Origin: Talinum fruticosum
Lineage: Eukaryota > Streptophyta > Magnoliopsida > Caryophyllales > Talinaceae
DNA: 64,000 nucleotides
NCBI GenBank assembly: GCA_021018815.1
Contig: JAITYX010000129.1
Coordinates: 434,001 to 498,000, forward strand
Reading direction: 5' to 3'
Made by a program: the position numbers and the translations under genes. Under the pieces are notes generated by a model. That model had not been told where the DNA came from, made no database searches, and worked only from the letters and a program-made list of their open reading frames with translations. Shown piece after piece: positions 20,894 to 29,794 of the stretch (the stretch's first letter is position 1; each line of letters starts with the position of its first letter).

Positions 20894-22194
20894 ATGAGGA
20901 TGTCTATAGATAGTCGTGCCATTAACAAGATCACCATCAAGTATAGACATCCTATACCACGACTTGAATATATGTTGGATGAGCTACATGGTTCTAAGGT
21001 CTTCTCTAAGATTGACATTAGAAGTGGATATTATCAAATCGAGAATCAAAGAAGGAGATGAATAGAAAACTGCTTTTAAGACCAAGAGAGGTTTATATGA
21101 GTGGCTTGTTATGCCTTTTGGTCCGACCAATGCTCCAAGTACATTCATGCGACTCATGAATCAGATTTTTAGACCATTCATCGGGAAATTCGTTGTGGTC
21201 TATTTTGATGACATTCTGATCTACGATCGAATGAGAGGGAACATTCTGACCACCTCGGACAGATTGTCCAATTGCTAAAGAGAGAGAAAGTGTACGGGAA
21301 TCGAAGAAATATTCATTCTTCAGCTCGAAATCGTATTTCCGGGTTATGTTGTTTCAGCTGAGGGAGTAAAGGTAGATGAGAGCAAGATTAAGGCTATCTT
21401 GTCTTGGCCTACTCCTAAAAGCATACACGATGTTCGAAGCTTTCATGGGCTTGCATCTTTCTATAGGAGGTTTATCAAAGACTTCAGCACTATCATCGCC
21501 CCTATGACCGAGGTGCTCGAAACAGCTTCTTTTGTTTGGACACCTCAGGCTCGAAATCTTTTGAAGCTATCAAGGTAAAACCGACCCAGTGCTCCTGTCC
21601 TAGCCCCGCCTAGTTTTGAGAAGATTTTTGAAGTTGAGTGTGATGCCTCGGGTGTAGGCATTGGTGGGATTCTCACTTAAGAGGGTCGTCCCATCGCTTA
21701 TTTCAGTGAGAAGTCAGTGTGATACCAAGCGAAGATACTCTACCTACGACAAGGAATTCTATGCCATCGTTTGATCATTAGAGTATTGGAATCATTACTT
21801 GGTGGCTCAAGAATTCATTTTGCACTCAGATCATGAAGCCCTCAAGTACATTCATGGCCAACACAAATTGAACCCGCGGCATGCGAAATGGGTTGAGTAC
21901 CTTCAAACCTTTCATTTTTTTCAATCAAGCACAAATCGGGACAGACTTAACAAAGGCGCTGATGCTCGTCCGGAGGTATCTACTCGTTGTTTAAGTTAGA
22001 AACTTGTGTCTTCCGATTTGAACATTTGAAGGGTCTATATACGGATGACAAAGAATTTGGAACCCTATACCAAGAATGCCAAATGCGACCCAAGGGTGAA
22101 TTCCAAATACAAGGAGGATACTTATTCAAGGGTATCAGATTGTGTGTGCCTATCTCGTGGCACAAGAGAGCTTATTATAAGAGAAGTCCATTCT
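20894..22194 (+). pseudogene. Gy-1 pol fragment: RT, RNase H, start of integrase
   Basis: Plus strand: [44 protein letters not shown] at 21201-21212, [20 protein letters not shown], then RNase H ([42 protein letters not shown]) and the start of the integrase zinc-finger region. Many one-base shifts. It continues, after element A1, at 27242. Confidence 0.85.
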
Positions 22195-22819
22195 TGATGG
22201 ACATTTCCAAAGGCTACAACATACTTGTTCATGATCTCCTTACATGCCATTAAGCCAAGAGCCATGAGTTCATGTCAAAGCTACAAAAGGAGCTCAAACC
22301 GAAAGGAGATCATATTTTAGCACCTAATCTGGTTCAACTTTTGCTTGATGAACTAGAGCTTGGTTTATGGTGAAGAATTATCTTTTATGTCTTTTGTTAT
22401 ATAAATAATTATTGTTCAAGAGTTGGAGCAAGATAAATCCACAAGAGAAGGTCCAAAGCACCAAGGGAACTCAAACCGTGCACTAAGCGCACAAGCTGGC
22501 CGGTTATCACCAAGGACCGAAAGGTGGATGTCTTATGCCTTAGCCGAATGGGTCATGTGTGGACAGCAACAAGGAGGATTCTAGAAGCATTTCCAAGCAT
22601 CATCCCTAGTGGAAGAATCTATGTGTTGGACCTATGACAAGCTTTCTTGCACAAGGGGTAGGAAATACTTGGCTAGGATTAACTTTCATATTAGCCACAT
22701 GTTCCCAAATTGGCTTGGACAAGGGGCTAACATATCTTAGGCCATTGATCTTGTAATCTTTCTTTTAGGCCTTAGATTATGTTTTAGTTTTGATTAATTT
22801 TCAGCATGTTTTATTTCCT

Positions 22820-22827
22820 TATAAATA
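22820..22827 (+). promoter_or_regulatory. Putative TATA box of A1 LTR
   Basis: TATAAATA, 113 bp before the H1 hairpin. Gy-1 has TATAAATA at 40726, also 113 bp before its H1. Inferred transcription start lies about 30 bp downstream. Confidence 0.6.
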
Positions 22828-22932
22828 GCCTAGCATTCAGCCATGTAAAAGTAAGACTTGATGAATATATGAACTTTGAGCTTTGCTCTTTTGAGATGGA
22901 TTTCTCAACCCCTTGAATTCTCATTGCTGTAT

Positions 22933-23060
22933 CCGAGCCTTGGCAAGCTTGGTGGTGTCCTTTGAGTCCTTACAATCCCCGGTGGTGTTCCTGTATCCGG
23001 ATAGATTGCAAGGTGCCCCTCGGTTCAGCTTGGTGGTGTTTCTGTATCCAGGCCAGAACC
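22933..23060 (+). other. Leader hairpin array in A1 5' LTR
   Basis: H1 CCGAGC, CTTGGCAA, GCTTGG (22933-22952). H2 CAATC, CCGG / CCGG, GATTG around TGGTGTTCCTGTAT (22973-23008). H3 GGTTC..CTTGG / CCAGG..GAACC around TGGTGTTTCTGTAT (ends 23060). Confidence 0.82.
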
Positions 23061-23488
23061 CAGGAACTATCCAGCGACTTCATCAATCTCATATCTCCCA
23101 ATCCACAAATCCTTTCGTCCCCAAATTTCACCCACACCATCCTACACGGGTTGAGTCCAGTACCACCAAATTTCAGCTCAATCCAAGAAGTATCCCGTCC
23201 TCGGCACCAAAAACAAACAAAGGACCTCATCCTGGACAGCCGCCCAGCGTGACTTTCTGTTTGGCTTTGGTTCAAGGTGATCCCGACCTTGGATGCTTCC
23301 CATATTTTTACCAGCCCTTCCTAACATCCCAAATAACCTTCCCTCCAATTTTTAGCCAAAACCAAGAACATTTGACCCTCCTTTCACCCTTTTCCCCAGA
23401 CCCGTACCTGCAGACCCTATTCTGTCCGGTTGCATTTTCTTGGGTTTTTCCTTCTTCTTTTGCTTCCGCTCCCACTACACATCAACTT

Positions 23489-23500
23489 TGGTATCAGAGC
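23489..23500 (+). other. A1 primer-binding site
   Basis: TGGTATCAGAGC, canonical; followed by AAGTTCTGATCC. Confidence 0.94.
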
Positions 23501-23652
23501 AAGTTCTGATCCTTGGTGGATTGTATCCATTCCCCATAAACCCAAGAACACCAAAAATAGCCAGCTCCACAAAAAAACCAAAACCAAAAACACAAAAACA
23601 AATTTCTGCCCATTTTTCTTCGCTACCGTAACCACTACTTGACATTGGGTTT

Positions 23653-24192
23653 TTGAGTGCTGAAATGGCTCCTTCTAATTTTGAGTTGGTCAATCTATTG
23701 GTGCCTAAATTTTATGGCCAACAAGAACTCTTTCTTAGTTGGTTCATCAAGGTTGAAGAGGCCTTTGAAAACTTGAGATTAGATGAGCTTGAGAAAATGG
23801 AGATTGTTGTCTCTAAGTTGAGGAATCATGCCCTCACTTGGTGGACAATATACAAGATGAGAAGGAAGAAAAGAGGCAAAGCAAACGTGCACACATGGGA
23901 AAAGCTAAGAGGAAAATTGTTGAGAAAGTTTGGTCCACTTCATTACAAGACTCATCCATCAAAGACCAAGCCTATTAACAAGGGGAGTTTATCTTCTTTT
24001 TCTCCTAAACTTTCAGCCCCCTCTTCTCCTTCCAAGACCCCAAATGTCCAGCCCCACTCACCTCCACAAAACGCCCCAACACACCACAAAAACAACCCCC
24101 ACATTTCTCCCACGGTCCAACCATCTCTACCCCCACAAAATCCCACACCCCTCACAAAGAAAACCCCAAAAACCCTCACCAACATTCGGTGA
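23653..24192 (+). CDS. A1 gag-like protein
   Basis: 180-codon class ORF beginning MSAEMAPSNFELVNLLVPKF. Capsid-like core: WFIKVEEAFENLRLDELEKM, VSKLRNHALTWWTIYKMRRK, then NVHTWEKLRGKLLRKFG, a pattern shared with plant gypsy gag (ALTWW corresponds to ASTWW in Gy-1 and Gy-2). The C-terminal 80 residues are Pro/Ser/Thr/Lys-rich and end TLTNIR. The frame is intact. Its last 263 nt overlap ORF2 in the +1 frame. No zinc knuckle lies within it. Likely forms particles that package NA RNA (inference). Confidence 0.75.
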   Translation: MSAEMAPSNFELVNLLVPKFYGQQELFLSWFIKVEEAFENLRLDELEKMEIVVSKLRNHALTWWTIYKMRRKKRGKANVHTWEKLRGKLLRKFGPLHYKTHPSKTKPINKGSLSSFSPKLSAPSSPSKTPNVQPHSPPQNAPTHHKNNPHISPTVQPSLPPQNPTPLTKKTPKTLTNIR

Positions 24193-24589
24193 CTACCCTT
24201 CCCTTCCACCACAAAATTTTCCAACCCCTCAATCAAGTTCTACTTTGGTTGAATGTGAAGAGCTCCATGAGGAGCAAGAGGAGAATGAACCACACTTTGC
24301 CTTGTCTCCCAAGTTTGATGAGCATATTGAGAACAAATTGGAGGATGTATGCCAACCAATTGATTTTGAGTTGCCTCCAACGTTTGATGAGTTGCTTGAG
24401 GAGCAAGATGAGCAAGAAGAGCATGAGGCTAGCTTTGACATGGTGGAACCCATGAGCCTCCAACTTTCGGTCAACCTACATCCACTTGGCTTCCAATGGT
24501 TATTACAAGGTAAAGGATTCCAATCACATTTTTGGTGTCCTAAATTTTTGGTAGTAACAAGAATCATCTTGGAGAATTTTGGAGCATGA
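23930..24589 (+). CDS. A1 ORF2, first segment (+1 relative to gag)
   Basis: The frame is open from at least 23930 and is in +1 phase to gag. Its first third is Pro/His/Thr-rich; past the gag stop it reads FGDYPSLPPQNFPTPQSSS, then acidic blocks ELHEEQEENEPHFALSPKFD and ELLEEQDEQEEHEASFDMVE. D1 has nearly the same blocks. The ATG at 23930 may be incidental; frameshifting or a separate initiation would be needed. Ends in TGA overlapping the next ATG (ATGA at 24586-24589). Confidence 0.6.
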   Translation: MVHFITRLIHQRPSLLTRGVYLLFLLNFQPPLLLPRPQMSSPTHLHKTPQHTTKTTPTFLPRSNHLYPHKIPHPSQRKPQKPSPTFGDYPSLPPQNFPTPQSSSTLVECEELHEEQEENEPHFALSPKFDEHIENKLEDVCQPIDFELPPTFDELLEEQDEQEEHEASFDMVEPMSLQLSVNLHPLGFQWLLQGKGFQSHFWCPKFLVVTRIILENFGA

Positions 24590-25458
24590 TCATGACTTTA
24601 GATGCTTGTTACTTGTTATTGGATAGACCTTGGTTGTTGGATTGGCTAGCTATTCCATATGGGTTGTCAAGCACTCCTAGTGGCTACATGTGTTCTAATG
24701 ACCAAGTTTGTGAGCTCTACAATGTGCAATCTGTTTTGATGCCTATTAATGAAATTTTGGGTGTGAAAATGAGAGATTTGATAGCTCAATTTGGCAGCCG
24801 AGAGTTAGCTCAAATGGACAGCCCACTAATTGATTTCATGGCATATTTATGTGAGTCCGTTTTGAGAGCAAACCGGATGGTTGTGGACAGCCCCTATTTT
24901 ATGTTCTTTGATGATGGCCGAACACTCTTGGAACCTCTACATGAGGCTACACAAATTGTTGTTGAATTGTTGGGAAAAGTCCCTTGGCATGAGCACTTGA
25001 ATATTACTCTTGTACAAATGGCTTGTGAATATTTGACAAAGCACAATTCCGAGAGGAGGTATATGCTTTCATCTCTATTGGAAACTTGTGAATTTAATTT
25101 TGAGCCATTAACATCTTTGTGTGTCTATGCCAAACATGTGAAGAGTGTTTCTATAACTGTGCCAATGAAGTGGTGCCATAGCATTTGTGAGACCTTCAAA
25201 TCTGGTTGTGAAGGCAATTATGGAGAGCATACTTGGCACCAAAACCCCTACATTCTGTCCACCAAACAAGCGGCCACAACACAATCTGCCCAGCCCATGT
25301 TCCAGCCGTGTTTTCATGCTGTCCAGCCCTTATTTCCCCACAAACACATTCTGTCCAGCCTTGGCCTCATTTCTCCCACAAAAATTCCCACAAGAAATCC
25401 CAACTCCTTCTCACAAAAGGTGTCATGCCTGGAGGTATTTTTCATGCCAAGGAGTTGA
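24586..25458 (+). CDS. A1 ORF2, second segment, with protease relic and Cys module 1
   Basis: 290 codons. Near the start DACYLLLDRPWLLDWL resembles the protease end of gypsy elements (DACHLLLGRPWLFD), although the catalytic Asp region is absent. Then FGSRELAQMDSPLIDFMAYL, LVQMACEYLTKHNSERRYML and the module CEFNFEPLTSLCVYAKHVKS ... ITVPMKWCHSIC (25086-25175). In D1 and A2 comparable blocks share one frame with the preceding segment, so a frameshift probably split them here. Function unknown. Confidence 0.55.
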   Translation: MIMTLDACYLLLDRPWLLDWLAIPYGLSSTPSGYMCSNDQVCELYNVQSVLMPINEILGVKMRDLIAQFGSRELAQMDSPLIDFMAYLCESVLRANRMVVDSPYFMFFDDGRTLLEPLHEATQIVVELLGKVPWHEHLNITLVQMACEYLTKHNSERRYMLSSLLETCEFNFEPLTSLCVYAKHVKSVSITVPMKWCHSICETFKSGCEGNYGEHTWHQNPYILSTKQAATTQSAQPMFQPCFHAVQPLFPHKHILSSLGLISPTKIPTRNPNSFSQKVSCLEVFFMPRS

Positions 25459-25786
25459 GCATTTTGCAACCAAAGATCCCCAGACCGAAGTGCTTGATGC
25501 TATTCTGGCCGAGAGCATGCTGTCCAAAATGCATAAAGTTGAGCATGATTGTTACTCTCCATGGACAGCTTGTGAGCTTCATGTGGAACCTCTAATGTTC
25601 CTATGTGTAAATGCCAAGAATGTGGAGAGCTATCTTATACTTGTGCCCATGAAGTTGTGCTATGATATTTCCAAATCTGGTTGTGTATTTATGAGGCCAA
25701 GTAAGCGGCAAGCATCCAACATATTCAGCCCCAACGAGCTATGCAAGCGAAAGGTTGTTAAACCGGGAGCCTTGAATGGATGCTAG
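25440..25786 (+). CDS. A1 ORF2, third segment, zinc-knuckle relic and Cys module 2
   Basis: The frame that opens at 25187 reads, in its useful part, RYFSCQGVEHFATKDPQTEV (a degenerate match to the CFKCHGLGHIALECPNRRV knuckle), ILAESMLSKMHKVEHDCYS, then a second copy of the module: CELHVEPLMFLCVNAKNVES ... LVPMKLCYDI (25570-25661). It ends PGALNGC. The 160 bp from here to the 3' LTR encode only a short FEDKFFQQGEND tail over the polypurine tract. Confidence 0.5.
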
Positions 25787-25951
25787 CAAGGAAGAAGTGG
25801 CCACCATCTTTGGGTTGGCCTAAGCTAATGCCAAAGGGCCAACAATGGTGAAGTGATTCAAGAAGTGTGTTGTGGATAGCCTTGCTTTGCACTCTCCTTA
25901 CCTTATGGACATCTCTAAATTTGAGGACAAATTCTTTCAACAAGGGGAGAA

Positions 25952-27241
25952 TGATGGACATTTCCAAAGGCTACAACATACTTGTTCATGATCTCCTTAC
26001 ATGCCATTAAGCCAAGAGCCATGAGTTCATGTCAAAGCTACAAAAGGAGCTCAAACCGAAAGGAGATCATATTTTAGCACCTAATCTGGTTCAACTTTTG
26101 CTTGATGAACTAGAGCTTGGTTTATGGTGAAGAATTATCTTTTATGTCTTTTGTTATATAAATAATTATTGTTCAAGAGTTGGAGCAAGATAAATCCACA
26201 AGAGAAGGTCCAAAGCGCCAAGGGAACTCAAACCGTGCACTAAGCGCACAAGCTGGCCGGTTATCACCAAGGACCGAAAGGTGGATGTCTTATGCCTTAG
26301 CCGAATGGGTCATGTGTGGACAGCAACAAGGAGGATTCTAGAAGCATTTCCAAGCATCATCCCTAGTGGAAGAATCTATGTGTTGGACCTATGACAAGCT
26401 TTCTTGCACAAGGGGTAGGAAATACTTGGCTAGGATTAACTTTCATATTAGCCACATGTTCCCAAATTGGCTTGGACAAGGGGCTAACATATCTTAGGCC
26501 ATTGATCTTGTAATCTTTCTTTTAGGCCTTAGATTATGTTTTAGTTTTGATTAATTTTCAGCATGTTTTATTTCCTTATAAATAGCCTAGCATTCAGCCA
26601 TGTAAAAGTAAGACTTGATGAATATATGAACTTTGAGCTTTGCTCTTTTGAGATGGATTTCTCAACCCCTTGAATTCTCATTGCTGTATCCGAGCCTTGG
26701 CAAGCTTGGTGGTGTCCTTTGAGTCCTTACAATCCCCGGTGGTGTTTCTGTATCCGGATAGATTGCAAGGTGCCCCTCGGTTCAGCTTGGTGGTGTTTCT
26801 GTATCCAGGCCAGAACCCAGGAACTATCCAGCGACTTCATCAATCCCATATCTCCCAATCCACAAATCCTTTCGTCCCCAAATTTCACCCACACCATCCT
26901 ACACGGGTTGAGTCCAGTACCACCAAATTTCAGCTCAATCCAAGAAGTATCCCGTCCTCGGCACCAAAAACAAACAAAGGACCTCATCCTGGACAGCCGC
27001 CCAGCGTGACTTTCTGTTTGGCTTTGGTTCAAGGTGATCCCGACCTTGGATGCTTCCCATATTTTTACCAGCCCTTCCTAACATCCTAAATAACCTTCCC
27101 TCCAATGTTTAGCCAAAACCAAGAATATTTTACCCTCCTTTCACCCTTTTCCCCAGACCCGCACCTGCAGACCCTATTCTGTCCGGTTGCATTTTCTTGG
27201 GTTTTTCCTTCTTCTTTTGCTTCCGCTCCCACTACACATCA
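25952..27241 (+). repeat. A1 3' LTR
   Basis: 1290 bp, TG..CA, preceded by the polypurine tract AACAAGGGGAGAA. Partner of 22195-23484; array at 26690-26817 with the same H1-H3 stems. Confidence 0.94.
26690..26817 (+). other. Leader hairpin array in A1 3' LTR
   Basis: Same stems as the 5' copy; the H2 loop is TGGTGTTTCTGTAT here and TGGTGTTCCTGTAT in the 5' LTR. Confidence 0.8.
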
Positions 27242-28076
27242 ATTCTGGAGGACTTGCTGGCCATTTCGGAGAGAAAAAGACATTTCAAATGCTCAAGGAG
27301 CATTATTTCTGGCCAAGCATGGACAAAGATGTTCAAGACATCATCGGGAGATGTGTTGTATGCCAATATGCCAAGAGCCATTGCCTGCCTCAAGGACTTT
27401 ACACTCCATTACCTGTCCCAACTCAGGGGTGGATGTAAGTCTAGACTTCGTTCCGGGTCTACCACGGACTCGAAAGGGAAAGATTCTATTCTGGTTGTTG
27501 TTGATCAATTTTCTAAGATGGCTCACTTCATTGCTTGCAACAAAACCAATGATGCTACACTCGGTTGCTGACCTATACTTTAGAGAAGTGGTAAGGCTAC
27601 ATGGGATCCCAAGGACAATGGTCTCGGATAGAGATGCGAAGTTTCGAGTCATTTCGGGTTACCCTTTGGAAAAATTGGGAACGAAGTTGAAGTACAACAC
27701 CACATGCCATCCTCGGACGGATGGTCGACCGAGGTTACAAATAGAACTTTGGGAGTATTGCTCGTAACGCTAATCAAATCGAATGCTGAGGTGTGGGATC
27801 AATTTCTTCCACATGCTGAATTTTCTTACAATCACACACCGAATAAGACTACCAATGTTTCGCCCTTCAAGATTGTTAATGGTGTGGAACCTCTGTCACC
27901 TCTTGGTCCGACCCCAAGAGCTTTTGATGGAAAGCCTCATACCGACGTCTGTGAAAAGAGCTGCTCGGATTCAGGACTTGCATGCGAAAGTTAGAGCCGA
28001 ATTGAGCAAGCTAATCTGAGTTACAAGGCTAGCGCTAACAAAAATCGCGTAAGGGTGGTTTTTCAACCAGGAGATC
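27242..28076 (+). pseudogene. Gy-1 integrase fragment (broken)
   Basis: Continues 22194 after A1: [24 protein letters not shown] finger ([11 protein letters not shown]), [65 protein letters not shown]. Shifts at several CGG and CAG sites. It ends at 28071-28076 (GATCTC), where the sequence switches to a Gy-2 LTR. Confidence 0.85.
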
Positions 28077-28156
28077 TCCAAACAAGCTTATCTCCTCTTG
28101 TAACTTTGTCAATAGCCCATGACCCTTGGTAGTTTGGCTTGGATTGGACTCTCCAT
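28077..28156 (-). repeat. Gy-2 LTR fragment (minus)
   Basis: CCAAACAAGCTTATCTCC to CTCTCCATCA, matching the minus-sense start of Gy-2 LTRs (compare 13078-13155). It shares GATCTC with the integrase fragment at the junction. To the right comes plus-strand Gy-2 leader. Confidence 0.8.
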
Positions 28157-28640
28157 CACCAAAACACATCCCCTAAACCACAAACACAAACAGCCGAAAA
28201 CCCACAAGAAAACCTGGTTACTAATGAGTGCTAGCAAGACTTTAGAGGAGCGATTTGAGATGTTCATGAAGGACAATGGTGAGCTGAGAGCTCAAAATGA
28301 GTATCTATGGAAATAGCTTGGAAAGTCCATGAAAGATAGGCGTGACCAACTAAGGAGTACTTCTCCTCACTCTCGGAGTTTTCCTAGCTCCAACGAAGTT
28401 GATGGTGACGATAATCCGTTTGCTTCTTCGAATGATTCTAGTAAAAGGAGATCAAGGAGAGATTTTAGAGACTCTAAACACCATTCTCATGATTTCAATG
28501 TGGAAATCCCGAATTTGAAGGCCATTTAAATCCGGATGAATTCCTGGATTGGCTAAGAACCGTAGAGAGGATCTTTGATTAGAAAGATGTAGCCGAAGAT
28601 AAGAAGGTTAAGCTTGTTGCTCTCAAGCTTAGGGGATTTG
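28157..28640 (+). pseudogene. Gy-2 copy C3: leader and gag N-half
   Basis: Leader words CCTAAACCACAAACAC resemble the C5 leader. ATG at 28224: MSASKTLEERFEMFMKDNGE, SQNEYLWK-type coiled coil, then DDNPFASSNDSSKRRSRRD and KHHSHDFNVEIP. Interrupted at 28640 by the Gy-1 element B1 (TSD ATTTG); resumes at 41163. Several stops. Confidence 0.85.
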
Positions 28641-29687
28641 TGATGGGGTGGACACCACAAACCCGCACTCCAACTAAGACCGAGAGCCGCCGGAACCGAC
28701 CGATAATTCCGAGTCCTCCGACTTCATTACGGAACCCTCGAAACCATTGCTGGGTCTTCGTTGATAACGCAGGCATCAAGGGAGTTTTGGCCACACTCGA
28801 AATACTTGTCTGTCTCCTCGGATAGGAGTAAGACAGGAGTAAGGGAGTCGGACAAGTCAGAAATATTCGGAGGAAAAATAAGCCAAGAGATCTTTTCCGA
28901 GTCCTCGGCTTCTAAGCTCGGACGTTAAATGATCTTTTTCGAGTCCTCGGCTCCCGAGCTTTGACTACTTGATCATCATCTAGGCATCTTCAGCAGAGCC
29001 GGAAAAGGAAAGTTAAGGATCGAAAGCAAAAGAATTTGGTGACAACGACCGTAGTTGTCACTGGACTCGTAACCGTACTACTTTGTACTACCGATTCTAT
29101 GGTCCCCCTCCTTTTCTCGCTGTCCTTTTCTCGCTGCAATTATTTACCTGTTGTCCTTGTTTTTATCCTTTTATTTTGCTGAATACATCACAACCATTGA
29201 ATGTAAAAGGGATTTATAACCCTTAGATTAGAGTGATGTACCCTAGCTAAGAGGCCTATAAATATACATGGGCTCTCTCTTTGTAGAGGATGATGATTTT
29301 GATATTGGCTATATGCTAAGTAAAGTTGAGCAAGTGCTCCTTTCAACCCCAAAATTCTCTTTTGCTTGTCTAATTAGTGGCATAATTAGGCTGTGTTCTG
29401 AAGAGTCTCGATTATACTTAGTGTGGTGATAACTGTATCACTAAGTGTGATTAGTGCCCTAGTTTTATCCTTGGTGGTGATATCTCGTATCCTTGGATAG
29501 TTCCAGTTTATCTTGTTATTGTCCTATCGGTGCTGGTTATCTTGCTAATCATCTCCTCATGAGTGATTAGCTTAATCCTCGTTGTTTACTATTTCATTGG
29601 TCATTTCTAAGCCCATTCCGAGTCCCTCGAATTACATTTAGCGCACTCTGTTTCGGGATCGGTGTAGCCCTGCGTTTTGGCACATCA
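28641..29687 (+). repeat. B1 5' LTR (Gy-1)
   Basis: TGATGGGGTGGACACC start, CACATCA end. TATA-like box near 29255. Array at 29370-29571. Confidence 0.93.
29370..29571 (+). other. Leader hairpin array H1-H4 in B1 5' LTR
   Basis: H1 CTAATTA / TAATTAG (29370-29389). H2 ACTTAGTG / CACTAAGT around TGGTGATAACTGTAT. H4 GCTAATCA / TGATTAGC (29544-29571). Confidence 0.78.
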
Positions 29688-29691
29688 GTTT

Positions 29692-29702
29692 TGGTATCGA
29701 GC
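29692..29702 (+). other. B1 primer-binding site (variant)
   Basis: TGGTATCGAGC: one base shorter than TGGTATCAGAGC. B2 (53074) has the same form. Confidence 0.7.
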
Positions 29703-29794
29703 TTTGGAGCCTTTCCTAGACCGAGCTTCCTTAACCCCAAACACAACCCATTTAGCCCCAAACACATCAGTCCACAAAGAACCCATAAACCAGA

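Larger units (their letters stand above)
22195..23484 (+). repeat. A1 5' LTR
   Basis: TGATGGACATTTCC start, CACTACACATCA end. TATAAATA at 22820-22827 is the likely promoter TATA box. A 40-codon frame near the start (22254-22373; SKLQKELKPKGDHILAPN, ending DELELGLW) is homologous to the tail encoded in Gy-2 LTRs. Confidence 0.93.
22195..27241 (+). mobile_element. NA element A1, complete and young
   Basis: LTRs 22195-23484 and 25952-27241 are both 1290 bp and by eye differ at only about nine sites. The TSD ATTCT is perfect (22190-22194, 27242-27246). PBS 23489-23500, polypurine tract AACAAGGGGAGAA just before 25952. Interior codes for gag-like and ORF2 proteins; no RT, RNase H or integrase. 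Inserted in Gy-1 integrase between the words AAGTCCATTCT and GGAGGACTTGC. Movement must have used enzymes supplied in trans. Confidence 0.95.

Noticed and set aside
22913..23509. Plus-strand ORF of 198 codons in the A1 5' LTR, and its many copies in other LTRs
   Set aside because: It lies wholly in the R/U5-like part with the hairpin array, reappears in solo LTRs in several frames and on both strands, and has no protein-like conservation.
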